Source: Desulfobulbus sp. (GTDB taxonomy: Bacteria; Desulfobacterota; Desulfobulbia; Desulfobulbales; Desulfobulbaceae). Taken from it: a stretch of 43,186 bases of DNA. Positions 34,524 to 42,345 of the stretch are shown in pieces. The stretch covers positions 1 through 43,186 of the forward strand of contig DRKI01000122.1 in the NCBI GenBank assembly GCA_011051875.1, given 5' to 3'. Below the pieces are notes generated by a model, which made no database searches, was not told where the DNA came from, and saw nothing but the letters and a program-made list of their open reading frames with translations. The translations under genes were made by a program, and so were the position numbers. Positions within the stretch are counted from its first letter, which is position 1. Every line of letters begins with the position of its first letter.

Positions 34524-35485
34524 TGCACGCCAGCTTCTATTTTTCCTCCGCGACCATGGCATTTCTTGCCGTGGCCGGCGGTCTCGCCATGCTTGTCGGC
34601 GGCGGCGAAGCCCTGGTAGCCGGTGCCACCAGGCTGGCCCGCCGTCTCGGCATGACCCCCCTGGCCATCGGACTCACGGTGGTGGCCTTCGGCACCTCGG
34701 TGCCGGAACTGTCCGTCAGCCTGAACGCCGCTCTGCAGGGCCACCCGGACATCATGATCGGCAACGTGGTGGGCAGCAACATCGCCAATATCGGCCTCAT
34801 CCTCGGCTGCTGCGCCCTGCTGGCTCCTCTCCACCTGACCATGCGCGAGGTGTGGTTCGAGCTGCTGCTGGTGGTCGCGGGCAGTGTCTTCCTCATGTTC
34901 TGCAGCGGCTACGGCATCTTTCCCAGGTCGATCGGCATCCTCTTTATCCTGACCCTGGTGAGCTACACCGTCTTTGCCTGCCGCAACACGATGAACGGAA
35001 ACAACCGCGCTCCCGGTGAAATAGAAACCGATCCATCGCCCCTGCCCCTGATCCTGGTCCTGCTGCTCATCGCCGGCGGCCTGGCACTGCTGTCACAGGG
35101 CTCCTCGCTCTTCATCCGGGGCGCGGTGGATATCGCCCGCCACTTCCGGGTGAGTGAACTGGTCATCGGCCTCACCCTTGCCGCGGTGGGCACCTCCCTG
35201 CCGGAACTGGCCTCGAGCCTGGCCGCGCTCCGCCACCGCCAGTCAGGACTGCTCATCGGCAACGTCATCGGTTCCAACATGTTCAACCTGTTCATGGTGC
35301 TTGGCCTGACCGGCGCAATCCGCCCCTTTGCCCTCTCCCCCGAGCTGCTTCACCGCGACCTGCCGGTCATGCTCGCCTTCACCCTGATCCTGATCCCGGT
35401 CCTGCACCGCAACGGCGGCACCCGCCGACGCCATGGCGTCCTCTTTCTCGGCGCCTATGCGGCCTACTGTATCAGTCTCGTCTGA
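34523..35485 (+). CDS. CaCA-family calcium/sodium antiporter (YrbG-like)
   Basis: A 320-residue inner membrane exchanger with about ten helices in two inverted halves. Each half has an alpha repeat with the ion-binding signature: GTSVPELSVSLNAA with GNVVGSNIANI in the first, and GTSLPELASSLAAL with GNVIGSNMFNLF in the second. The acidic residues needed for cation exchange are present in both. The ion pair (Ca2+/Na+ or K+) cannot be fixed by sequence. It is translationally coupled to the preceding unknown gene. Confidence 0.92.
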   Translation: MHASFYFSSATMAFLAVAGGLAMLVGGGEALVAGATRLARRLGMTPLAIGLTVVAFGTSVPELSVSLNAALQGHPDIMIGNVVGSNIANIGLILGCCALLAPLHLTMREVWFELLLVVAGSVFLMFCSGYGIFPRSIGILFILTLVSYTVFACRNTMNGNNRAPGEIETDPSPLPLILVLLLIAGGLALLSQGSSLFIRGAVDIARHFRVSELVIGLTLAAVGTSLPELASSLAALRHRQSGLLIGNVIGSNMFNLFMVLGLTGAIRPFALSPELLHRDLPVMLAFTLILIPVLHRNGGTRRRHGVLFLGAYAAYCISLV

Positions 35486-35632
35486 ACCTGTCCGTTCCGC
35501 CGCAAGTTGTCACAGCCACCCCGGCCCTGCACGGTCGCACCGGCCCGCATAGCGGTTCTCCGGCGAACCGGCACGTCTGCCCGGAGAGGGGCACTTGTGC
35601 CAGGTTCCAGCCTCGAGGATATCAACGGGTTA
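35486..35632. other. Convergent intergenic region with hairpins
   Basis: Contains CGGTTC-TCCGGC-GAACCG and the palindrome GGCACTTGTGCC, plus the start of the dispersed repeat similar to 11187-11210. No T-run follows either hairpin on either strand. Confidence 0.35.
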
Positions 35633-36199
35633 TTAATCCTGTGACCGGTTGGATCCCGCCGGATCATCAAGGACGAACTCGCGCCAGGCATCCTCCCGCA
35701 GATGGTCAAAAAGATAGTTGGTCTGCTCGACAAAGCGATGGATCCGCAGGCGGACAATCCGGTCCACCGCCTGCCGGTACCTGCCCGGAAAACGTTCCAT
35801 GACCTTGTGGAAGGACTCCCTGCTGAAACTGAGCAGGTCCACGGCACACAGGGCCGAGGCGCCATAAAAGCAGTCGAACTCGGCAATCAGGGACAACTCA
35901 CCGAAATAATTGACTGATTCATGATCGAGTTCCTGGAGGAGAAAACGCCGGTGCCGGTGTTCCTGCCAGATGGCCACCCGACCGGACATGATCAGGAACA
36001 GCCGGTCGCAGGGCTCCCCCTGCCGCAGGATGACATCTCCCTTCCGGTACTGTTCCTTTTCCGCCAGATAGGCGTAGAGCTTGAGCAGATCGTAGGGTGT
36101 GTCACTGAAAATGGGCAGACGCTGCAGAAACGGCAGGGCCTCGTCTATGAGCCCCCGTCCCGGCACTTCAAGCGGATTGGTATCCCTGGATGAGTTCAT
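35633..36199 (-). CDS. Cyclic-nucleotide-binding-fold protein
   Basis: 188 residues from ATG 36199, which has AGAGGAG ahead; it begins 32 bases inside the 3' end of the ABC gene. The double-barrel CNB fold is visible in KGDVILRQGEPCDRLFLIMSGRVAIW and NYFGELSLIAEF. The phosphate cassette is altered: after FGELSLI the arginine of the usual PRxA is missing (FYGASALC), so classical cAMP binding is doubtful. There is no DNA-binding domain, so it is not a CRP regulator. It is likely an accessory of the exporter. Confidence 0.8.
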   Translation of the reverse strand: MNSSRDTNPLEVPGRGLIDEALPFLQRLPIFSDTPYDLLKLYAYLAEKEQYRKGDVILRQGEPCDRLFLIMSGRVAIWQEHRHRRFLLQELDHESVNYFGELSLIAEFDCFYGASALCAVDLLSFSRESFHKVMERFPGRYRQAVDRIVRLRIHRFVEQTNYLFDHLREDAWREFVLDDPAGSNRSQD

Positions 36200-38717
36200 A
36201 AAAGGCTCCTCTTTTCGCCATGAGTTCGTCGTAGGTGCCCTGCTCCACCAGGCTCCCGTTCTGCAACACCATGATCCGGTCATATCCCGGCGCCAGATCC
36301 AGGCGGTGGATGACCGAGACCATGGTCCTGTGACCGCGAAACTTCTCCTCCAGCAATTGCTGTATCCGGGCCTGGGAGATGTTGTCGAGGCTGGCGGTTG
36401 CCTCGTCCATGATGAGAATGGGGGTCTCCTTGAGCAGGGCCCGGGCTATGGCCACCTTCTGCCTCTGGCCGCCGGAGAGCCGGTCTCCCTTGCTGCCGAC
36501 ATGGAAGTCCAGCCCGATGTCCAGGACCTCGTCCAGCAGGTCTTCCCTGGCAAAGGCGCTGTAGGTGAGGTTCAACAGCTTCTCGCTCATCTTCTCCTCT
36601 GACTTGATAACACCAAAGAGAATATTGTCAAGCAGGGAACGGCTGTAGAGATACTGGCCGGGGCAGAAGGGGCTGAACCGGGCCTCTTCTTCCGGCTCCT
36701 TGCAGGAGACGCAGTGCTTCCCCTTGCCGCGGCTGATACAGTACTGCATGTCGACCCGGGCCACCTCCCTGAGGAAACGGTGCCTGAGTCCGACCATCCG
36801 CTCCTCCAGGCCGGTGGGCATGCCGACCACCTTGTGCCGGCCGGGGATGTACCGGAAGACGAGCACGTAGAGCAGGTAGCGGTCCGCCTCCCTGTCCGGC
36901 AGCTCTCCATTCAGTTCGCGCACCAGCATGGAATAGAGCGGCAGCTCTTCCCTGGTCATGGGGGTATACCGGAAAAAGAACTCGTCATCGGCGAAATCGC
37001 CCAGGAGCTCAACGGTCCGTTCGGCGATGGCGAGCCCCAGCATCAGCAGCGGCCGGTCCAGGCGGGCATCGGAGAGCAGGCCCATGAACTCGCGATGGTA
37101 GGGCAGTTTTTCCACATCAAACAATCCCAGGGAGCACTCGCCAAAGACGATGTTGTCACGGATCGAGGAGTAATAGAGGAAATTGTTGACATCGTAAAAC
37201 TCGACCACCTCGCTGAAAGTATCGTGCAGCTCGGTGGTGATAACCTTGCGCATGTGAAGCAGTTTCTCCCGGAACGGTTCCAGCTGCTCCCGGCTCAGGA
37301 CCGACTGGAAGCCGAAACGGATCACGTCATCGTCCAGGCACACATCATACACCGCCTCCAGCATCCGCTCGCGGGAGACCATGTCGGCCAGTCCCTCCTG
37401 GTGCAGGGCCTGGACACTGTAGAGCAGGTTCTCGCGGATCGTGCCGGTGAAGATGAACGGATGCTGGGCGATCATGGTCACGGCGGCGCTGACCTCCTTC
37501 TTGCTCAACCGGGAGATATCATGACCGTCAATGAGCAGTGACCCTGAGCTGAGATCATAGAGCTGCGCCATGCAGAGGGCCAGGGTCGATTTGCCCGAAC
37601 CGGAGAAGCCGACCAGGGCGACAAGCTCACCGGGCCGGATGTGCATGTTGATCCGGTCCAGGAGCCTGATCCCGCCCTCGACGGTGAACGAACCGTTCCT
37701 GAGCTCGATCTCTCCCTTGAAGCGCGGAACCTCGTGCCCCTCGGGCAGCAGGGGATGCGGGGGCTCCTGGTCGAATATCCGCACCACCTGCCGGTAGCGG
37801 ACCCGGGCATCCTGGTAGGACTGGTAGTATTCCAGCATCTCTTTCCAGGGATCGTAGACCTTTTCGTAGGCAGACAGGAAGGCCACCAGGGCGCCCAGGG
37901 AAAAATGCCCGTTGATGGCCAGGTAGCCGCCGACCAGGAAGAGGATGAAGGGGCCGAAGGACTGAAAGAGGTTGTTGGAGAATTTGATGCCGTACTTGAC
38001 GATGAAAAGCCGCCTCAACTGCCGGTACAGGGTCTGGATAAAACCGGTCAGCCGTTTTTCCTCGAGCTCGAAGCTGGCATTGGAATGGATCTCGTGGATG
38101 CCGGAGATGGCCTCGTTGACCACGTTGGCCATGGCACGGGTGGTCCTGATCCGCTCCTTGTTGATGCGGTTGTACTTCTTCTGCAGATAGGGAATGAGCG
38201 CGAACTCAAACGGATAGATGGCCACGGTCAGCACGGCCAGCAGGGGACTGAGGCTGAACATGTAGAGGAGAAAGGCCAGAAAGGTAAGCAGCGAGGTCAC
38301 CGGGATGGCGAGCGCGCCGCCGAGAAAAAAACCTATGGCGTTGAGCTCGGCGGTGAGTGCCGAGATGACGGTGCCCGGCTGCATCTGCCGGTAGAACTGC
38401 AGGGGAAGCTGCAGGATATGGTGGTAGAGTTCGGTGCGCATCTCGACCAGGATCTTCTGGCCGATGACGGTCTGGAGGACATTGATGCAGTACTTGCTGA
38501 TCCCGGCCAGGATCACGGCCCCGATGTACAGGCCGCAGTAGAGCAGGAGCAGCTCCTGGTCGCGCAGGTGGATGGCCTCATTGACGATCCGTTTCTGCAT
38601 CTCCAGGGGAAAGACCCGGAAGAAGAGGCTTGCCAGGATAACGAGGAGAAGAACCAGCTGCAACCCCCGGTGCCGGTGGAGAATCCAGTAGAACAACGGC
38701 CGCTGGGTCACTCGCAT
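36168..38717 (-). CDS. ABC exporter with an expanded nucleotide-binding domain
   Basis: 849 residues. An ABC type-1 exporter membrane domain (about 1-310, five to six helices) is followed by an NBD with Walker A GFSGSGKST (370-378), Q-loop MIAQHPFIFTGTIREN (Gln418), signature LSGGQ (747-751), Walker B ILIMDEATASLD and His804. About 250 more residues than normal lie between Q-loop and signature. They contain two further Q-loop-like pieces, NFLYYSSIRDNIVFG (512-526) and QYLYSRSLLDNILFG (688-702), and four cysteines (660, 669, 672, 685). Usual half-exporters are about 580-600 residues. The substrate is unknown; a coupled CNB protein follows. Confidence 0.85.
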   Translation of the reverse strand: MRVTQRPLFYWILHRHRGLQLVLLLVILASLFFRVFPLEMQKRIVNEAIHLRDQELLLLYCGLYIGAVILAGISKYCINVLQTVIGQKILVEMRTELYHHILQLPLQFYRQMQPGTVISALTAELNAIGFFLGGALAIPVTSLLTFLAFLLYMFSLSPLLAVLTVAIYPFEFALIPYLQKKYNRINKERIRTTRAMANVVNEAISGIHEIHSNASFELEEKRLTGFIQTLYRQLRRLFIVKYGIKFSNNLFQSFGPFILFLVGGYLAINGHFSLGALVAFLSAYEKVYDPWKEMLEYYQSYQDARVRYRQVVRIFDQEPPHPLLPEGHEVPRFKGEIELRNGSFTVEGGIRLLDRINMHIRPGELVALVGFSGSGKSTLALCMAQLYDLSSGSLLIDGHDISRLSKKEVSAAVTMIAQHPFIFTGTIRENLLYSVQALHQEGLADMVSRERMLEAVYDVCLDDDVIRFGFQSVLSREQLEPFREKLLHMRKVITTELHDTFSEVVEFYDVNNFLYYSSIRDNIVFGECSLGLFDVEKLPYHREFMGLLSDARLDRPLLMLGLAIAERTVELLGDFADDEFFFRYTPMTREELPLYSMLVRELNGELPDREADRYLLYVLVFRYIPGRHKVVGMPTGLEERMVGLRHRFLREVARVDMQYCISRGKGKHCVSCKEPEEEARFSPFCPGQYLYSRSLLDNILFGVIKSEEKMSEKLLNLTYSAFAREDLLDEVLDIGLDFHVGSKGDRLSGGQRQKVAIARALLKETPILIMDEATASLDNISQARIQQLLEEKFRGHRTMVSVIHRLDLAPGYDRIMVLQNGSLVEQGTYDELMAKRGAFYELIQGYQSA

Positions 38718-38969
38718 AAAGGAACTCCTCGGTCTGCCCGGCGGAACCCGGGCGCAGGCGGCGCCAGCGGCAGGCGGGAAGTCCCGCGGCAGACCGGGCT
38801 ATGGAAAAAACCGGGAACCAACTCCCTGGTAAACGTTCATCAGCACCCAATCTTCGCCCGATCAGGCCTCCCCGTCCCCACATGGCGGGTTCGCCCCGGC
38901 GAACGGTTACACTCCTTGCATATGCCCAAAACTAAAGGAATCCGTCTCAAAAGACAAGCATTTCTTTCC
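38718..38969. other. Divergent intergenic region, left part
   Basis: Holds the ribosome site of the ABC gene (AGGAG before 38717) and a short inverted pair CGCCGGGGCGAAC near 38895. No clear promoter pair and no small gene are supported. Confidence 0.3.
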
Positions 38970-38997
38970 CCTGAATCGAGCGTCTCACCCATCTGCA
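38970..38997 (+). repeat. Leader repeat motif, copy 4 (partial)
   Basis: CCTGAATCGAGCGTCTCACCCATCTGCA matches the first 28 bases of copy 1 (17625-17652) at 26 of 28 positions. The matching right-hand end was not found; the downstream sequence instead has TTGTC/GACAA and ATGCC/GGCAT stems. Confidence 0.55.
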
Positions 38998-39080
38998 GAC
39001 AAAAAATGCCCCTTGTCCTCCGGTACGGCATCTCACTGGTTGCGGCCACGCCCCTGCGCCAGCCGACCCGACTGTTTTGC

Positions 39081-39109
39081 TTGCGTTTCTGCCCGGTCAC
39101 AGGTACCAT
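39081..39109 (+). promoter_or_regulatory. Possible promoter for the riboswitch transcript
   Basis: TTGCGT (39081-39086), 17 bases and TACCAT (39104-39109) would start transcription near 39116, one base before the first helix of the aptamer. The boxes are weak but the position fits. Confidence 0.45.
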
Positions 39110-39116
39110 CGGGAAC

Positions 39117-39220
39117 ATAAAGAAAAAGCCAAACCCGATCATGCCGGGGACGGAAAGCCACGGGTCCAGGCAACAGGATAGCCGGGCTGCCTTTATCAAC
39201 AGGGCAGTCCGGCTTTTTTT
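39117..39220 (+). ncRNA. c-di-GMP-I (GEMM-I) riboswitch with terminator platform
   Basis: The GEMM-I core reads GCCAAACC, then GGGGACGGAAAGCCACGGGTCC, then GGATAGCCGGGCTGCC (39128-39191). The base equivalent to ligand-contacting G20 is G, and the neighbouring pair is C-G in place of G-C, a compensatory change. P1 forms from ATAAAG (39117-39122) and CTTTAT (39191-39196). The 3' part of the aptamer (39180-39191) can instead pair with 39203-39214 in a 12-bp terminator stem followed by seven T. Aptamer and terminator exclude each other, so ligand should switch the gene on. The riboswitch lies 60 bases before the DUF6765 gene. Confidence 0.85.
39180..39220 (+). terminator. Riboswitch-controlled intrinsic terminator
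   Basis: AGCCGGGCTGCC pairs over 12 bp (one G-T) with GGCAGTCCGGCT, with an 11-base loop and T7 after it. No plus-strand gene lies upstream, so it acts as the expression platform of the riboswitch. Confidence 0.85.
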
Positions 39221-39279
39221 CTGCATCCGGCACCGCTTCGGAAACCTGTCCCGCAAACCCGGAAGAAAGGAGGAACCCC

Positions 39280-40338
39280 ATGCAGCTCGACATGCACTAC
39301 TACGGAGTCTATGCCCTGGCCAGGGCGGCCGGCATGAAGCCGAAGAGCGCCCGCATCGTGGCCCAGGCGTCACAGTTCGTCGATGACGCCCTGAATGACA
39401 AGATGATCTATCTGGACAGTGATGTCGCGGTCCTGCCGCTCCCCACCTCGCACAAGCCCCTGGACTATGCCAACACCATTGCCGCGGAGCAGTGGAAGGT
39501 GTGGATTCCGTTTCACTTCCTGCCCGGCAACGATCCGGACAGCGCCACTTTCACCGAACGGCTGGTTTGCCGCAAAAACAGTTCCCTGGCAAAGAAGATC
39601 TGCACCTTTGCCGTGGAAGAGGGAAACGGCCGGCACGGCCTCCACCTGCTCGGCGTCGTCAGCCACGTCTTTGCCGACACGTTCTCCCACCATGGCTTCG
39701 TCGGCCTGAACCGGGAGTGGAACAGGATCATCAACAAGACTCTGCGGGCCACCAACCTGGACAGGGAATCCTCCATCTACCGGTACATCATGGCCAAGCT
39801 CGACGAATTCCGGGAGCGCGGCATCGGCACCGTGGCCGAGATCCTGCCGGTGGGACACGGCTCCGTCGCCACCTTTCCTGACCGGCCCTACCTGAAATGG
39901 GAATACAAGCCCGAGGACGGCCGGCCCCTGATCCAGCGCGACAACCCCGGGGACTTTCTCGACGGCTGCCGTGAGCTGCACAAGCTGTTCCGCAGGTTTC
40001 TCGCCCGCCACCCCGAGCACCAGTCGCCGGCCGGCGGCATGGGCTGGCAGAAGATCCGGGGCACGGTGGCGGAGATCATCGCGGTCCAGGGAAGCAAGGA
40101 GGTCCGGATCCAGGCCTGGAAAAAGGCCATTGCCAGGAAGAAGCTGTTTGCGACCAAACGCGCCGACAGCCAGCTCAACTACCATCCCAAGCTGTGGGAC
40201 GCCAACAGGATCCGCGAGGCATTCTTCAACGGTACGCCGCTGAACCGGTTTGACGGCAGTCTCTTTATCCAGGCGGCCTGGCAGTACCAGAACCACGTGA
40301 TTCATGACCTGATGCCCGGCATGGGACTCTTCCTCTGA
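39280..40338 (+). CDS. DUF6765 family protein (metal-dependent phospholipase-like fold)
   Basis: 352 residues starting MQLDMHYYGVYALARAAGM, the hallmark N-terminus of DUF6765. A His/Asp cluster, HLLGVVSHVFADTFSHHGF (about 119-137), resembles zinc sites of phospholipase C/S1-P1-like proteins; this is fold-level inference. There is no signal peptide, so it is cytoplasmic as read. AAAGGAGG precedes the ATG. It is the first gene behind the c-di-GMP riboswitch, which suggests expression linked to surface life or motility state. The secreted gene at 40455 may be co-transcribed. Confidence 0.8.
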   Translation: MQLDMHYYGVYALARAAGMKPKSARIVAQASQFVDDALNDKMIYLDSDVAVLPLPTSHKPLDYANTIAAEQWKVWIPFHFLPGNDPDSATFTERLVCRKNSSLAKKICTFAVEEGNGRHGLHLLGVVSHVFADTFSHHGFVGLNREWNRIINKTLRATNLDRESSIYRYIMAKLDEFRERGIGTVAEILPVGHGSVATFPDRPYLKWEYKPEDGRPLIQRDNPGDFLDGCRELHKLFRRFLARHPEHQSPAGGMGWQKIRGTVAEIIAVQGSKEVRIQAWKKAIARKKLFATKRADSQLNYHPKLWDANRIREAFFNGTPLNRFDGSLFIQAAWQYQNHVIHDLMPGMGLFL

Positions 40339-40454
40339 TTCCCTTTCCCGCCGGGAAAAGCCGTTCCGCCCCTCGTCTCTCCGGCGCCGGATTCCGACTG
40401 CCCGGTACCGGGACGACGGTGCCACGATCATATCCGTCTGCCAAGGAGGAAATC

Positions 40455-41246
40455 ATGATGCACAGAAGACCGAGGAACCACCTGGCCCTGGCCATATCAC
40501 TTCTGCTCCTGCTGCTTGCCGCCGGACCCGGCAGGGCCGCTGAACAGTGGCGCTGCCGACTCGATCTCCACCAGGGGGACACGGGATTTCTCGAGTTCAC
40601 CCGCACCGGCGAGCGCATCAGCGGCCGGACCCTGGTCACCAGGAACACCGGCGCCGGGCCTTTTGAACATACCATCTCGGGCCGGTGGCGGGGCGAGGTG
40701 ATCCAGTTTCAGCGGACCCTGGAACCCGCAACCTCCCACCAGCAGTTCAAGGGAATCGTCGTCCGGACCAGCGACGCCCTCAACCGGCCCAGCGACCGCA
40801 AACCGGGCGATCCCGAGTTCCGCATGGCCGGCCGCTTTGCCTTCAAGTATGCCGGCATATGGAGCGCCGACTGCTTCCCGGCCCCCAAGACCCATCGCAC
40901 CGGGACCCTTGAACTGCGGCAGACCTTCATGGCCGACTTCGACAAGGGCCGCATCAGCTCCGGACCGGGAGCTGATATCTGGTTCCAGGCCAAGACGCCG
41001 CTCGAGCGCTACATCACGCCCCGCAACCGGGCCAGGATCGCCATTGCCGGAAAACGCTCCCTGGGAAAGGACGGCTGCGCCGCCCTGCGCCTGGCCGAAA
41101 AGCCCATACCGGTCCGCGACCTGACAGCGGGCACCTATGTCTGCGTCCGCACGTCTGAACGTCGTTACGCCCAGTTCCGGGTCAACGTTCCGGCCGGGCC
41201 GAGCCCGGGTCGCATGCAGATCGGCTATACCACCTGGGAACGCTGA
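40455..41246 (+). CDS. Secreted protein of unknown function
   Basis: About 263 residues from ATG 40455 (ATG 40458 is equally possible), with AAGGAGG ahead. An N-terminal signal peptide is clear: MMHRRPRNH, then a leucine-rich core and cleavage after GRAA. The mature part starts EQWRCRLDLHQGDTGFLEFTRT, looks beta-rich and has five cysteines in the exported region. No family was recognised. It lies 116 bases after the DUF6765 gene with no terminator between, so it may also be under the riboswitch. Confidence 0.75.
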   Translation: MMHRRPRNHLALAISLLLLLLAAGPGRAAEQWRCRLDLHQGDTGFLEFTRTGERISGRTLVTRNTGAGPFEHTISGRWRGEVIQFQRTLEPATSHQQFKGIVVRTSDALNRPSDRKPGDPEFRMAGRFAFKYAGIWSADCFPAPKTHRTGTLELRQTFMADFDKGRISSGPGADIWFQAKTPLERYITPRNRARIAIAGKRSLGKDGCAALRLAEKPIPVRDLTAGTYVCVRTSERRYAQFRVNVPAGPSPGRMQIGYTTWER

Positions 41247-41291
41247 AACAGGGCCGCTTCCGGACGGCGGGCCGGACGTTGCCCGGCGGCA

Positions 41292-42278
41292 TCAGTCATA
41301 GTCAATGGCGGAAATCCGCATCAGCCGGTCAAAGGTGTGGTGGGCATCGATGTAGCGGATAGTGCCGGTGTGGCCGCGCATGACCATGGAGGAGGTGCGG
41401 GCTCCCTTGCCGGTGAACTCGACACCGTTCAGGAAGCTGCCGCCGGTGATGCCGGTGGCCACGAAAAAGACATCGTCGCTGGCAACAAGATCATGGCAGG
41501 TGAGCACCCGGTCCATGGCATAGCCGTCGGCAAGCAGGGCCGCTTCCTCCTCCATGGACTGGGGATCGAGCATACCCTGCATCTCTCCGCCCATGACCCT
41601 GATGGCGGTGGCTGCGAGCACTCCCTCCGGGGTGCCGCCGGTACCCATCATCAGGTCGATCCCGGTTCCGGGCATCACCGCCATCAGGGCGCCGGCCACG
41701 TCGCCGTCGGTGTGGAGCTGGATGCGGGCTCCGGCGGCCCTGATCTCCTCCACCAGCCCGATGTGCCGCTCCTTGTCGAGCACAAAGACCACCAGGTCGT
41801 CCACGTCCTTGCCCAGGGCGCCGGCCGCCTGGCGGAGATTCTCGGCCACCGGCGCCCGGATATCAAGCGCGCCCCTGGTCTCGGCCGGCCCCACCAGCTT
41901 GTTCATGTAAAAGGCCGGACCGGGATCGTACATGGTGCCGCGCGGTGCCATGGAGACCACGGCGATGGCATTGGGCCGGCCGTGCGCCAGCAGGCGCGTG
42001 CCCTCCACCGGGTCGACGGCCAGGTCCATCTCAGGGCCGCTGCCCGAGCCCACCTCCTCGCCGTTGTAGAGCATGGGGGCGTGATCCTTCTCGCCCTCGC
42101 CGATCACCACCGTGCCACGGATATCCACGGAGTGGAAACTGATCCGCATGGCATCGACGGCGGCCCTGTCCCCCTCTTCCCTGGAGCCCCTGCCCATCCA
42201 GCGCGCTGCGGCCAGGGCGGCGGCCTCGGTCACCCGGACCAGGTCCAGGCCGAGATTATGTTGCGGTGTCTCTTTCAT
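41292..42278 (-). CDS. glpX: Fructose-1,6-bisphosphatase class II
   Basis: A 328-residue gluconeogenic enzyme. The metal-binding lithium-sensitive phosphatase motif is present: Glu61 in GEGEKDHAP, Asp85 in EMDLAVDPVEGT (Asp89, Glu92), and a later Glu in GGTPEGVLAA. AGGAG precedes ATG 42278; the frame is open upstream into the kinase gene without similarity. It may also act on sedoheptulose-1,7-bisphosphate. It lies 67 bases behind a kinase-like gene on the same strand. Confidence 0.95.
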   Translation of the reverse strand: MKETPQHNLGLDLVRVTEAAALAAARWMGRGSREEGDRAAVDAMRISFHSVDIRGTVVIGEGEKDHAPMLYNGEEVGSGSGPEMDLAVDPVEGTRLLAHGRPNAIAVVSMAPRGTMYDPGPAFYMNKLVGPAETRGALDIRAPVAENLRQAAGALGKDVDDLVVFVLDKERHIGLVEEIRAAGARIQLHTDGDVAGALMAVMPGTGIDLMMGTGGTPEGVLAATAIRVMGGEMQGMLDPQSMEEEAALLADGYAMDRVLTCHDLVASDDVFFVATGITGGSFLNGVEFTGKGARTSSMVMRGHTGTIRYIDAHHTFDRLMRISAIDYD

Positions 42279-42345
42279 GGCTTGTCTTCTCCTGCTTCGC
42301 GGTTGTGTTTCTTTTCCGCCGGCACACCCGGGGCACGGCCGCACT

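Noticed and set aside
37505-37810. Frameshift or second gene inside the ABC exporter explaining the extra length
   Set aside because: The 849-codon frame is continuous, with Walker A before and signature after the insert. No stop or overlap suggests two genes.
39117-39220. cGAMP-selective (GEMM-Ib) variant of the riboswitch
   Set aside because: The selectivity position aligns to G, not A, when the covarying neighbouring pair is respected. c-di-GMP is therefore preferred, though this needs testing.
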